Assembly (NCBI RefSeq): GCF_030758455.1
Contig: NZ_CP132353.1
Coordinates: 3,906,001 to 3,970,000, forward strand
Source of the DNA: Erwinia pyri
GTDB taxonomy: Bacteria; Pseudomonadota; Gammaproteobacteria; Enterobacterales; Enterobacteriaceae
Length of the DNA: 64,000 nucleotides
Direction: 5' to 3'
The translations under genes and the position numbers were made by a program. Below, piece after piece: positions 27,971 to 35,898 of the stretch; within the stretch, counting starts at the first letter, position 1; each line of letters opens with the position of its first letter. A model generated the notes under the pieces. That model had not been told where the DNA came from, did not search any database, and worked only from the letters and a program-made list of their open reading frames with translations.

Positions 27971-29088
27971 GCGTTTTTTTCTCCTGATAACAATGATTTG
28001 ATGCAAACATAGATCGTATTCAGCTGCGCAGGGGAGACGCTGCGGACGTCTACCTCAACGATGCCTTCATTGGCTTTATAGCCGCGGAAATAGATGGCGA
28101 TGTCGCCGGTTTTCAGCGCCTGCACCACTTCGCCAGTGGTATGGCCAATCACCGCTTCATCAAAATGGATTTCGGTGCGGGCGATGTCACGTCCTGCTGC
28201 ATCCCATACCACGCGGGAAGTAATGCCAGGAAGAGAGTTCAGGCTGTTGATAAACGGCGTCATTTTCTCCACCATCTGTGCACCGGAGACTTTCTCCTGC
28301 ACCAGATAGTTTTCAATCGCCTGGGTCAGCCCCAGAATGCCCTCTTTCCCTACCTTCATCGCCCGGCCAATACCCATCGACTGGCGCTTCACCCACTCAA
28401 CCGGCTGTTTACGCCCCATCACCAGCCCGCTGGTTGGCCCTTCAATAGCTTTGGCACCGCTGTAGATCACTAAATCAGCGCCATACTGGTAGTAACACTG
28501 CAGATCTTCTTCTGCGGCGGCATCCACAATCAGCGGCACGCCATGCTTGCGGGCAACAACCGCAGCCTGTTCAACGCTGAGGTGGCTCTTCTGCACGCAG
28601 TGGTGAGATTTGATATAGAGAATAGCGGCTGTCTGCGGCGTAACCGCAGCAGAGAGCTGATCGGCTGAGCACTCGTTGGCATAACCAGCCTCTACCAGGC
28701 GACCACCGCCCAGCGCAACCATGGTGCCCACCGGCGCGCCATAGTTCACGTTATGCCCTTTTGGCACCACAATGTCGTGAGGAACAATCAGCGGGGCGGC
28801 GTGCAGATTCTCCAGCAGCCACTCATCATCCTTAACGATCACCGCCGCCACGGATTGCGCAATCCCCGCGGAAGCGCAGGAGACCACCACGGCATCTTCC
28901 GCACCCAGCAAATTAGCGATGTACGCGCCGGTTTTATCGACCAGATCCTTCATTTCGAAATAGTGATTCAGGCCATAGTTTACCGTTTCAACCACGTCGG
29001 CACTCGGCGTGGAAACGCCCAGGATGGTCATGCGGCCAGAGGCGTTAATCACCTGTTTCAGGCCATATTTTTCATAAATCGAAGACAT
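27967..29088 (-). CDS. PLP-dependent ammonia-lyase, DgaE/SelA-like
   Basis: A 373-residue fold-type I PLP enzyme related to selenocysteine synthase SelA and to Salmonella DgaE, D-glucosaminate-6-phosphate ammonia-lyase. The PLP lysine is Lys213 in YSGAKAIEGPTSG, and the cofactor aspartate is Asp189 in PLIVDAAAEED. In DgaE the reaction removes ammonia to give 2-keto-3-deoxygluconate-6-phosphate, the substrate of DgaF. The start ATG (29088) lies 17 bp inside the preceding amidohydrolase gene. A longer in-frame extension is open but overlaps that gene fully. Confidence 0.87.
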   Translation of the reverse strand: MSSIYEKYGLKQVINASGRMTILGVSTPSADVVETVNYGLNHYFEMKDLVDKTGAYIANLLGAEDAVVVSCASAGIAQSVAAVIVKDDEWLLENLHAAPLIVPHDIVVPKGHNVNYGAPVGTMVALGGGRLVEAGYANECSADQLSAAVTPQTAAILYIKSHHCVQKSHLSVEQAAVVARKHGVPLIVDAAAEEDLQCYYQYGADLVIYSGAKAIEGPTSGLVMGRKQPVEWVKRQSMGIGRAMKVGKEGILGLTQAIENYLVQEKVSGAQMVEKMTPFINSLNSLPGITSRVVWDAAGRDIARTEIHFDEAVIGHTTGEVVQALKTGDIAIYFRGYKANEGIVEVDVRSVSPAQLNTIYVCIKSLLSGEKNA

Positions 29089-30205
29089 GATGCTTTTTCC
29101 CTTCGTCGGTAATGAACCATTGTCCCGCCACGATGGCGGCCAGCGGCACCAGCTGTTTCTCGCCTGCCACGGACTGCCCTTCGGAGTCGGTAAACAGGCA
29201 GGTTTCCTCTTTGAGGTCAAAAATAGTCAGGTCAGCGTCCATGCCTGGCTCAAGCCGGCCTTTGCTGTGCAGTCGCAGCCCTTCTGCCGCCTGGTGCGTA
29301 ACGCAGGCGATAATTTGCGGCAGGGTCATGCCTACGTTGAAGAATTTGGACATCACATGCGCCAGGGTATAGACCGGGCCATGTAGCCGGTTACGGCAGT
29401 AGATATCGGAACTGATGCTGTGCGGCAGAATGCCCCGGGCAATCGCCACGCGAGCCACCTCAAAGCTGAAGCTGGCGCTGCCGTGCCCCACATCCAGCCG
29501 GACGCCGCGCTGAATAGCCCGGCTTACGGAAGCGCGAAGCTCCCCGGCAGGCGTCAGGATGCGGTTAGGCTTGCCGTTGTAACAGTGGGTAATAATGTCG
29601 CCACCGGTCAGCAGATCGGCTATCTCATCCAGATCCGGCGGGTTGTTGCCGATATGCACCATCAGCGGTAGATCGCCGTTCTCGTGCTGGATCTCTTTCG
29701 CACGGATCAGCGGATTGATGCCGTTGGCTCCCACCACGCTGCTGCTCATGCGCGCCTTGATGCCGATGATAAAACCAGGCAGGCGCTGCACCGCATCGCG
29801 TACGCCAACCTTGTCTATCTGCTTCATGTCGGCCAGCTCGTTCTGCGTCACGATGCCGGTACGGGCAATGTTCAGCAGCGCATAGACCTGGGTGCTGGCG
29901 TTGCGGGTTAGCTGATAAAATTCGTCTACGTCATCGGCGCCGGTACTGCCTGCATCCACCACGGTGGTGACGCCGGTAGATACGCCGATCTTGTCCGCTT
30001 CATCATGATAAATAGGGGATTTTGGATAACAGTGGACGTGGGAATCGATCCAGCCAGCGCTCAGCCAGTAACGCCCCGCCAGATCACGTTCCTGGGCAAC
30101 GCTGCCGCTTACTTCGCCCACTGCAGCGATTTTCCCCTGCTGCACGGCGATGTCGGTCAGGCTGCCATCGGGCAGTCGTGCACGACGGATAATGAGGTCA
30201 AACAT
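29072..30205 (-). CDS. Amidohydrolase/deacetylase metallohydrolase
   Basis: A 377-residue amidohydrolase-superfamily enzyme of the EF_0837/AHA_3915 type, near dihydroorotases and N-acetyl-amino-acid deacetylases. Metal ligands in order: HVH (His56, His58), Lys150 in GIKARMSSS (likely carbamylated), His184 (MVHIGN), His207 (THCYNG) and Asp267 (SISSDIY). The family is annotated as deacetylase, but no substrate is proven. Its position before the lyase suggests it removes an acyl or amide group from the amino-sugar acid. Confidence 0.87.
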   Translation of the reverse strand: MFDLIIRRARLPDGSLTDIAVQQGKIAAVGEVSGSVAQERDLAGRYWLSAGWIDSHVHCYPKSPIYHDEADKIGVSTGVTTVVDAGSTGADDVDEFYQLTRNASTQVYALLNIARTGIVTQNELADMKQIDKVGVRDAVQRLPGFIIGIKARMSSSVVGANGINPLIRAKEIQHENGDLPLMVHIGNNPPDLDEIADLLTGGDIITHCYNGKPNRILTPAGELRASVSRAIQRGVRLDVGHGSASFSFEVARVAIARGILPHSISSDIYCRNRLHGPVYTLAHVMSKFFNVGMTLPQIIACVTHQAAEGLRLHSKGRLEPGMDADLTIFDLKEETCLFTDSEGQSVAGEKQLVPLAAIVAGQWFITDEGKKHHVFDL

Positions 30206-30285
30206 GGCAAACTCCTTCTTTCACCGGATGCTGTGGCACCCGTCACAGCGGCTTGCCCACTACTTCAGGCAAGCCGCCGTCTCTT

Positions 30286-30930
30286 CTAGAGAGCAACCGG
30301 GAAGAAAGCTCCCAGCAGCATGGCACCCAGGATTGCGCCACCGGTAATCGGCTTGTTCCAGAGATAAAACAGCAGCGCGCCAATCAGCGACCCTAAGCCG
30401 ATCGGAATCGACGCGGTCATCGCAGAGAGGATGATCAGCGGCCCCAGGAAGCGGCCGGAGGAGTTACCCGCCCCCATCATCACGTCCGCACCGTAGGTGG
30501 AGTCGCTGTTATTGATGGTGAACTTACGCGCCAGGATTATCAGATAGCCGATAGCCAGACCAATTACCAGGCCGGTGACCAGCGAAGCGCCAAAGTTGGC
30601 GACCGGGTAAACAATGCCCGCCCCCAACAGCAGCGCGGGAACGCCAAGGCCCACGCCGGTCTGGATCGCGCCACCAATGTCCAGGATCCCCACCAGCGAA
30701 CCCTCAATAATACGGGCAAACAGGAAGCTGGCACCGAAAGCCGCGACCGCGCCGTAGACGCCAGTTTCCATCCCTGCGCGCAGCATCGATACGAAAGCCA
30801 CTTCGTTAAAGGCACCCAGGCCGTAGGTGTAATACATGTGCGTACCGGCAAAAACCCCGGCTGAGAGCAACCCGACAAAAATCGGGAAAGACCAGTCGGC
30901 ATACCAGAAACCGCTTTTTGACTCTTCCAT
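30286..30930 (-). CDS. DUF4310 membrane protein
   Basis: A 214-residue integral membrane protein with about six glycine- and alanine-rich hydrophobic segments, opening MEESKSGFWYADWSFPIFVGLL. It matches the DUF4310 (EF_0833) family, known to me only from this gene cluster. ATG codons occur at 30936 and 30930; the second is nine bases after AGG and is chosen. With DUF4311 it probably forms a permease. No homology to classical PTS EIIC/EIID is evident by eye. Confidence 0.82.
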   Translation of the reverse strand: MEESKSGFWYADWSFPIFVGLLSAGVFAGTHMYYTYGLGAFNEVAFVSMLRAGMETGVYGAVAAFGASFLFARIIEGSLVGILDIGGAIQTGVGLGVPALLLGAGIVYPVANFGASLVTGLVIGLAIGYLIILARKFTINNSDSTYGADVMMGAGNSSGRFLGPLIILSAMTASIPIGLGSLIGALLFYLWNKPITGGAILGAMLLGAFFPVAL

Positions 30931-30946
30931 TATCATTGTCCTCGTC

Positions 30947-31723
30947 TTATTTGCCGCTCAGGGAGTTGTGGATCATCTCCAGCCACCCTGGCACGCCAAG
31001 CTGGAAGGATTGCAGCATCTTCATATCAAAGCCGCGGAAGAAGCCGCTCAGCACGAACAGCAGGACAATCGCCACCATCATGATTTTGGTCACTTTGTTC
31101 CAGCCGCTCTCCTCCACGCCTTTACCGATCAGGATGCCCAGCACCAGACCCGGTACGGCGTTACCCATAATAAGCTGCGCGAGACCGCCGAAGATGGTTG
31201 CCCAAAAGCCCGATTTTTTGCCCGCGTCGATAGCTGCCAGCCAGAAAATCACCGGCATCACCGTATTCACCAGCAGGTTTGCCGCTGGCACCAGCACTTT
31301 AACGGCGGTGACCTGCAGCGCTGCCGGAACGGCGGAAGCCGTGGAGTTCAGGAAAGCCACGACGATCATGCCGATGATGCCGCAGGCAATCGCCATTTTT
31401 TTCGGATCGTGCAGGGTTTCCGCTACGTTGCGGTTTTTCACCATCAGTGCCGACGCGCCCCAGTGTGGGATGATGCGGTGGTCAACATCCTGCGTGAAGG
31501 AACCGGCGGCCACAGAGGAAGCCCAGGCGTTAAAGAAGAAGCCCAGGCCAAAGGAGAAGTGAGAGGCGGGATCGCCTTCACAGGAATTCAGTTCACCCAG
31601 TGTACGAAACGCCCCCATCCCCTGCGTTGTTGGTGCGTGAAACATACGCGCTGCACCAGCGCCGACGCCCACACCGACAAGACCGCCGATGATGAGCGAC
31701 TTAAAGAGAATAATTAAAAACAT
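30947..31723 (-). CDS. DUF4311 membrane protein
   Basis: A 258-residue membrane protein of the DUF4311 (EF_0832) family with about seven hydrophobic segments. The N-terminal helix is glycine-rich (GGLVGVGVGAGAARMFHAPTTQGMGAFRTLGELNSCEGD is split by a conserved Gly/Cys region), and a second motif GNAVPGLVLGILIGKG lies near residue 200. It ends 16 bases before DUF4310 and is likely its partner in the membrane. Function not established. Confidence 0.82.
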   Translation of the reverse strand: MFLIILFKSLIIGGLVGVGVGAGAARMFHAPTTQGMGAFRTLGELNSCEGDPASHFSFGLGFFFNAWASSVAAGSFTQDVDHRIIPHWGASALMVKNRNVAETLHDPKKMAIACGIIGMIVVAFLNSTASAVPAALQVTAVKVLVPAANLLVNTVMPVIFWLAAIDAGKKSGFWATIFGGLAQLIMGNAVPGLVLGILIGKGVEESGWNKVTKIMMVAIVLLFVLSGFFRGFDMKMLQSFQLGVPGWLEMIHNSLSGK

Positions 31724-31792
31724 CAGTCTTTCCTTTCAGGCTTGCGCCAACGTTTTTAAGTCATGGTTATTGCTGCCCTTACAGGCAGTGCT

Positions 31793-32089
31793 TTATTGCG
31801 TAATGAAATTGACTTTGTCAGTGTCAATCACCGTTACGTTGACGGTAATATCCAGCTCTACGCTGTAATTCCGTCGCTCTCTTGCCAGAAAGAAAAACAG
31901 GAACTTCTCCTTTCTGACACTCTCCCGGGCGTGAACCACGACGACATCCTGGGGTTCAATCCGCAGCAGAACTTTGTTGGTCGCTTTCAGGACCGTGTTC
32001 TGTACCCGGCTCAGCGCATCGGCAAAGGCGCGCTCTTTACTGTCACCCTTGCCGCTGACGTTCACCGTGGTGGTGAAGTGCTCCTTCAT
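31793..32089 (-). CDS. DUF4312 small cytosolic protein
   Basis: A 98-residue soluble protein of the DUF4312 (EF_0831) family: a ferredoxin-like or EIIB-sized alpha/beta protein with KERAFADALSRVQN and a RIEPQDVVVV strand. The ATG at 32089 is used; a TTG directly after the SFCGS stop would add one residue. It is packed against the SFCGS gene with no gap, which fits a shared complex. Confidence 0.8.
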   Translation of the reverse strand: MKEHFTTTVNVSGKGDSKERAFADALSRVQNTVLKATNKVLLRIEPQDVVVVHARESVRKEKFLFFFLARERRNYSVELDITVNVTVIDTDKVNFITQ

Positions 32090-32092
32090 CAA

Positions 32093-32455
32093 TTAGCTAC
32101 CGTGCTTCTTGGTCCAGGCCTGCACCAGACGCTCACCTAACTCCTCTTTATCCATAAAACCGAAGCCCAGCACCGTGGCACCTTCATTGATGGCGGTAAC
32201 GCCCTCGTCAACCGAGCGCATGCCGTGTTTCGCTTTGTAGCCATATTTGTTCTGCGCAGTGATTGCACCTGCACCGCCGCTGCCGCAGAAAGAGATGCCG
32301 AATGAGGCGTTCTCAGCCTTCATCACGTCGCCCAGCTTCATATCTGCCGCCACGCCCGGCACAACCACCGCTTTGCCGCCAGCTTTCTCAACGCCCGCTG
32401 CCACTTTCTGCCCTTTCCCTAAACGATCGCCGATAACTACGATGACTTGTGACAT
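32093..32455 (-). CDS. Glycine-rich SFCGS-family protein
   Basis: A 120-residue soluble protein with the family signature SFCGS at 55-59 inside FGISFCGSGGAGAIT. It begins with a strand-turn-helix (VIVVIGDRLGKGQKVAAGVEKAGG) similar in shape to PTS EIIB proteins. The conserved Cys57 could be a phosphorylation or binding site, but that is inference. It is part of the EF_0830-type conserved set with DUF4310/4311/4312. The start follows an AGGAACAG site. Confidence 0.83.
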   Translation of the reverse strand: MSQVIVVIGDRLGKGQKVAAGVEKAGGKAVVVPGVAADMKLGDVMKAENASFGISFCGSGGAGAITAQNKYGYKAKHGMRSVDEGVTAINEGATVLGFGFMDKEELGERLVQAWTKKHGS

Positions 32456-32512
32456 GCTCTGTTCCTTAATTAATTGAATTTGTAAGTTTTTAATCCGGGA
32501 TGGCGCCTGCGG

Positions 32513-32851
32513 TTAGTCGTTCTCTTTTGCCACTTCAAAGTGAACAGAGAGCAGCCAGGCCTCCTCTTTCGGCAGGTTGCCGAACAGATCCACGACCTGC
32601 TGCGCCAGCGCCATCGACTCAGGGGAGATATCTTCAAACAGCTCCTCCTCCACTTCCGGCAGCGGTTCGCCGGTCAGGGAGCGCAGCGCCATCGCCTTAA
32701 CATGCGAGGCGAGCATCTGCTGCTGCACCGCATTGGGGACGATCGCTTTTGCCGCAAACAGGTCAGCAATCTGCGCCATTACTCTCTCTGCCAGCGTCTG
32801 AATCGCCTGCTCACTTTCAGCCCCGTTCACGGATACCGCTCCATTATTCAC
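32513..32851 (-). CDS. Small stand-alone PRD-domain protein
   Basis: A 112-residue protein consisting of a single PTS regulation domain (EF_0829 type), with the two expected histidines His50 (LASHVKAM) and His104 (LLSVHFEVAKEND). It has no DNA- or RNA-binding module. It is the first gene of the cluster, so it may act as a phosphorylation-dependent sensor or as a partner of the large PRD regulator at the far end. Confidence 0.82.
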   Translation of the reverse strand: MNNGAVSVNGAESEQAIQTLAERVMAQIADLFAAKAIVPNAVQQQMLASHVKAMALRSLTGEPLPEVEEELFEDISPESMALAQQVVDLFGNLPKEEAWLLSVHFEVAKEND

Positions 32852-32949
32852 ACTGCGCTCCTCGTATTTCGCTCTGGTCCAGCCAGAACGGTGTTTTTTC
32901 GCGTTAAAAATAAATTAGCCCCAGCCGGGAAAAGTGTATAGACCGACTT

Positions 32950-32969
32950 TTTCCACTTCGAAGTGGAAA
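32950..32969. promoter_or_regulatory. Perfect 20-bp palindrome, likely operator
   Basis: TTTCCACTTCGAAGTGGAAA is a perfect inverted repeat about 100 bp upstream of the first gene of the cluster. It overlaps the expected -35 position of a minus-strand promoter with -10 TATACA. It is the best candidate operator for the cluster regulator. Confidence 0.65.
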
Positions 32970-33182
32970 TAGAGCCAGCGGGTGTGGGTCAGGCCACAAA
33001 ATGGTTATTTCATGCAGAAAGAGGATAAAAATGAGAGATAAGTCACGTTATTCCCGCCAGCCGCGATAATTTCGCGCAGCAGGAAAGAAAAAAGGCATAC
33101 AGGAAAGCCCCATCAGGCTGATGAGATAGGTAAAACTTATAATGGCGAGGAGGCGCGGAAAACAGGATGGAAATGACGAAAT

Positions 33183-33208
33183 TAAATGGGCCCGGCTGAG
33201 CCCTTAAA
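33183..33208 (-). terminator. Terminator-like repeat after cybC
   Basis: TTAAATGGGC and GCCCTTAAA form an imperfect stem (one bulge); the minus strand continues ATTTAATTTC. It could end the cybC transcript. Confidence 0.45.
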
Positions 33209-33230
33209 TACCAATACTACTCCAGAGAAT

Positions 33231-33614
33231 TTAACGGAATTTCTTATGATTCTCGTTACGCGTGTCGGCAAATTTTTTCGCTTCTTCTTTCGCGCCCGCC
33301 AGGTCGCCACTATTTGCCAGCTTCATGCTGGTATCTATCTGACTTATCAGCTTATCCAGTCCAGCATGAAAGTCTTTCATCTGGGCGCTGTCGGCAGGCT
33401 GCCCTTTTAACTTATCGGGCGTTTGCGTTTTGGCATCTTCAGCGGCGGCGCGCATATCGGTCAGCGCTTTTTTAAATTCTGCAACATCATCCGTTTTCGT
33501 GACGGTACGCAAGTTGCCATTCAGAATATCCATATCCTCTTCCAGGCTGGCCAGCGCCGAAACGCTGGAGAATAACAAAGAAGCCGTCAACAAAGTCAGT
33601 AACGTTCTACGCAT
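33231..33614 (-). CDS. cybC: Soluble cytochrome b562
   Basis: A periplasmic four-helix-bundle cytochrome of 127 residues with signal peptide (cleavage after SALA). The axial heme ligands are present: Met near position 6 of the mature protein (SLEEDMDILN) and His in the last helix (TRNENHKKFR). In E. coli K-12 the equivalent gene has a damaged start; here it is complete. The ATG at 33614 follows AAGGAA. It lies downstream of tldE as in E. coli. Confidence 0.93.
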   Translation of the reverse strand: MRRTLLTLLTASLLFSSVSALASLEEDMDILNGNLRTVTKTDDVAEFKKALTDMRAAAEDAKTQTPDKLKGQPADSAQMKDFHAGLDKLISQIDTSMKLANSGDLAGAKEEAKKFADTRNENHKKFR

Positions 33615-33700
33615 GGCGCAATTCCTTATTTTTATGTGAAAAGCACGACAAAAAGGGGTGACCTGTGGCCACCCCATAATAATACGCTTAAATGACGGAA

Positions 33701-35041
33701 TTACTGCCCGGCTATTTTCATTTCTGGCAGCAGCACCGAGCCGCACTGGATATTACTGCGCAGCTCAATATCGCTGCCGACGGTGACCATATTGCGCCAC
33801 ATATCTTTAAGATTACCGGCGATGGTTATTTCACTGACGGGATACTGGATCTCGCCATTTTCCACCCAGAAACCTGCCGCACCGCGGGAATAGTCGCCGG
33901 TGATGCCGCTGACGCCCTGCCCCATCAGCTCAGTAACTACCAGACCGGTGCCCATCTTTTTCAGCAGCTGCTCAAAGCTGTCGCCCTGACCAGCTATGCG
34001 CCAGTTATGGATCCCACCAGCGTGCCCGGTGCTCTGCAGCCCCAGCTTGCGTGCAGAATAGTTGGTCAGCAGCCAGGTTTGTAGCACGCCATCTTTGATA
34101 ATATCGCGCTGCTGGGTACGTACTCCTTCGCTGTCGAACGGCGTGGAGGCTAGCCCTTTCAGCAGATGCGGCTGCTCCTGAATGGTCAGCCACTCTGGCA
34201 GGATCTGCTGGCCCAGGGAATCGAGCAGGAAAGTGGATTTACGGTAGACGCTGCCGCCACTGATGGCCCCAACCAGATGACCAAACAATCCCGTTGCCAC
34301 TTCCGCAGCAAAGATGACCGGCGCTTTCATGGTGGAGAGCTTGCGCGGCGAGAGGCGCGACAACGTGCGGCGCGCGCACTCTTCGCCAACCCATTCAGGC
34401 GACTGCAAATCCTCAATAGCGCGGCCAATGGTATAGGCATAATCACGCTCCATATCGCCATTGGCTTCCGCAATCACGCTGCTGGAGATGGAGTGGCGGC
34501 TGGAAGAGTAGCCCTGGATCATGCCGTGGCTGTTACCAAACACTTTCATGCCGATGTGGCTGTTGAAGCTGCCCCCTTCGGTGTTAGTAATGCGTTTGTC
34601 CGCCTTCAGCGCCGCCTGCTCTGCGCGAGCGGCCATCTCAATAGCGCGATCGGGGTCGAGATCGGTCGGGTGATAGAGATCCAGATCGGGGGCATCAAAG
34701 GCCAGCAGTTCACGATCGGCTACGCCAGCATAAGGATCGGGCGAGGTAAACTTGGCGATATCGATCGCCGCCTGTACGGTGCGTTTAATCGCCTCGGGGC
34801 TGAGATCGGTAGAGGAGGCGCTGCCTTTGCGGTTTTGATGGTAGACGGTGATGCCGAGTGCGCCATCGCTGTTGAATTCTACGTTTTCCACTTCACCAAA
34901 ACGGGTGCTGACGCTGATACCGGTGGTTTTGGTCACGGCAACTTCCGCCCCATCGGTGCTGACTTTTGCCAGTTCGAGTGCTGTCGCTACCGCCTGTTCG
35001 AGGGTTTTACGCTGTTCTGCAACTTGGGAGAGTAATTTCAT
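33701..35041 (-). CDS. tldE: Metalloprotease subunit TldE (PmbA)
   Basis: With TldD it forms a heterodimeric zinc protease that matures microcin B17 and degrades CcdA. The 446-residue protein shows the TldD/PmbA fold with N-terminal [20 protein letters not shown] and C-terminal [26 protein letters not shown]. TldE lacks the HExxxH zinc site found in TldD, as expected. The ATG at 35041 matches the family; it is divergent from darP, as in E. coli. Confidence 0.95.
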   Translation of the reverse strand: MKLLSQVAEQRKTLEQAVATALELAKVSTDGAEVAVTKTTGISVSTRFGEVENVEFNSDGALGITVYHQNRKGSASSTDLSPEAIKRTVQAAIDIAKFTSPDPYAGVADRELLAFDAPDLDLYHPTDLDPDRAIEMAARAEQAALKADKRITNTEGGSFNSHIGMKVFGNSHGMIQGYSSSRHSISSSVIAEANGDMERDYAYTIGRAIEDLQSPEWVGEECARRTLSRLSPRKLSTMKAPVIFAAEVATGLFGHLVGAISGGSVYRKSTFLLDSLGQQILPEWLTIQEQPHLLKGLASTPFDSEGVRTQQRDIIKDGVLQTWLLTNYSARKLGLQSTGHAGGIHNWRIAGQGDSFEQLLKKMGTGLVVTELMGQGVSGITGDYSRGAAGFWVENGEIQYPVSEITIAGNLKDMWRNMVTVGSDIELRSNIQCGSVLLPEMKIAGQ

Positions 35042-35205
35042 GGACCTACCATATAATTGATTAGGGCTGCTCTGGCCGCGGTGAAAACGGCAGATTTCCA
35101 GATTCATTCGGGATAAGGGTTCATTTGAGTCTAACAGACTCAGAGAACAATTTCGCAGTAGCCTAAGTTTCCTGATAGCATTAGCCTCTTTTTTAGGAAC
35201 CTCCC

Positions 35206-35748
35206 ATGACTAAACAGCCCGACGACTGGCTTGATGATGTACCCGATAATCAAGAAGAAGAAGATGAAGAGATTATCTGGGTCAGTAAAAGTGAAATAAA
35301 ACGTGACGCCGAGGAGCTCAAGCGCCTGGGTGGAGAACTGGTTGAGTTAAGCAAGAACTCGCTGGACAAGATCCCGCTGGATGAAGATCTGCGCGCCGCG
35401 ATTGAGCTGGCGCAGAAGATCAAGAAAGAGGGCCGCCGCCGTCAGATGCAGCTGATTGGTAAAATGCTGCGCTCACGCGATGAAGAGCCGATCCGCCTGG
35501 CGCTGGACAAGCTGAAGAACCGTCACAACCAGCAGGTTGCGCTGTTCCACAAGCTCGAAGTGCTGCGTGACCGTCTGGTTGCGGAAGGCGACGATGCCGT
35601 GCCGGACGTGCTGGCACTCTATCCCGATGCGGATCGCCAGCAGCTGCGTGCGATGATCCGTAATGCACAGAAAGAGAAAGCCGCCAACAAGCCGCCCAAA
35701 GCCTACCGTCAAATCTTCCAGTACCTTCGCGATCTGGCTGAGGCTTGA
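35206..35748 (+). CDS. darP: Ribosome-associated protein DarP (YjgA)
   Basis: A 180-residue DUF615 protein that associates with late 50S assembly intermediates and promotes peptidyl transferase centre maturation. The acidic N-terminus (DNQEEEDEE), [16 protein letters not shown] and the end [15 protein letters not shown] are family features. The start follows AGGAACC. It is divergent from tldE. Confidence 0.95.
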   Translation: MTKQPDDWLDDVPDNQEEEDEEIIWVSKSEIKRDAEELKRLGGELVELSKNSLDKIPLDEDLRAAIELAQKIKKEGRRRQMQLIGKMLRSRDEEPIRLALDKLKNRHNQQVALFHKLEVLRDRLVAEGDDAVPDVLALYPDADRQQLRAMIRNAQKEKAANKPPKAYRQIFQYLRDLAEA

Positions 35749-35847
35749 TCCTGAACGGGCGGAATAACCCCGCCTTCAGGAGAGATGCCCCACACCTGCG
35801 ATCGTTAAGCTTACTGGCGCCGCGGATCTCCCCCTACGGATATAACG

Positions 35848-35873
35848 AGGGGGCGAATTTCTCCGCCCCCTTT
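35848..35873. terminator. Terminator between darP and mpl
   Basis: AGGGGGCG (35848-35855) pairs with CGCCCCCT (35864-35871), followed by TTTAC. It lies between convergent genes. Confidence 0.7.
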
Positions 35874-35898
35874 ACTCTCTTCACTGCGCCCGGCGCGC

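Larger units (their letters stand above)
32852..33230. other. Control region of the amino-sugar-acid cluster
   Basis: No gene is seen in these 379 bases. It holds the 20-bp palindrome at 32950-32969, a plausible minus-strand -10 box TATACA near 32930-32936, and a cybC terminator-like repeat at 33183-33208. The rest is AT-rich without other clear structure. Confidence 0.6.

Noticed and set aside
32852..33180. Sigma-54 (-24/-12) promoter for the accessory cluster, as for Salmonella dga genes
   Set aside because: No TGGCAC-N5-TTGC pattern was found on the minus strand, and the cluster regulator is not of the LevR/NtrC type.
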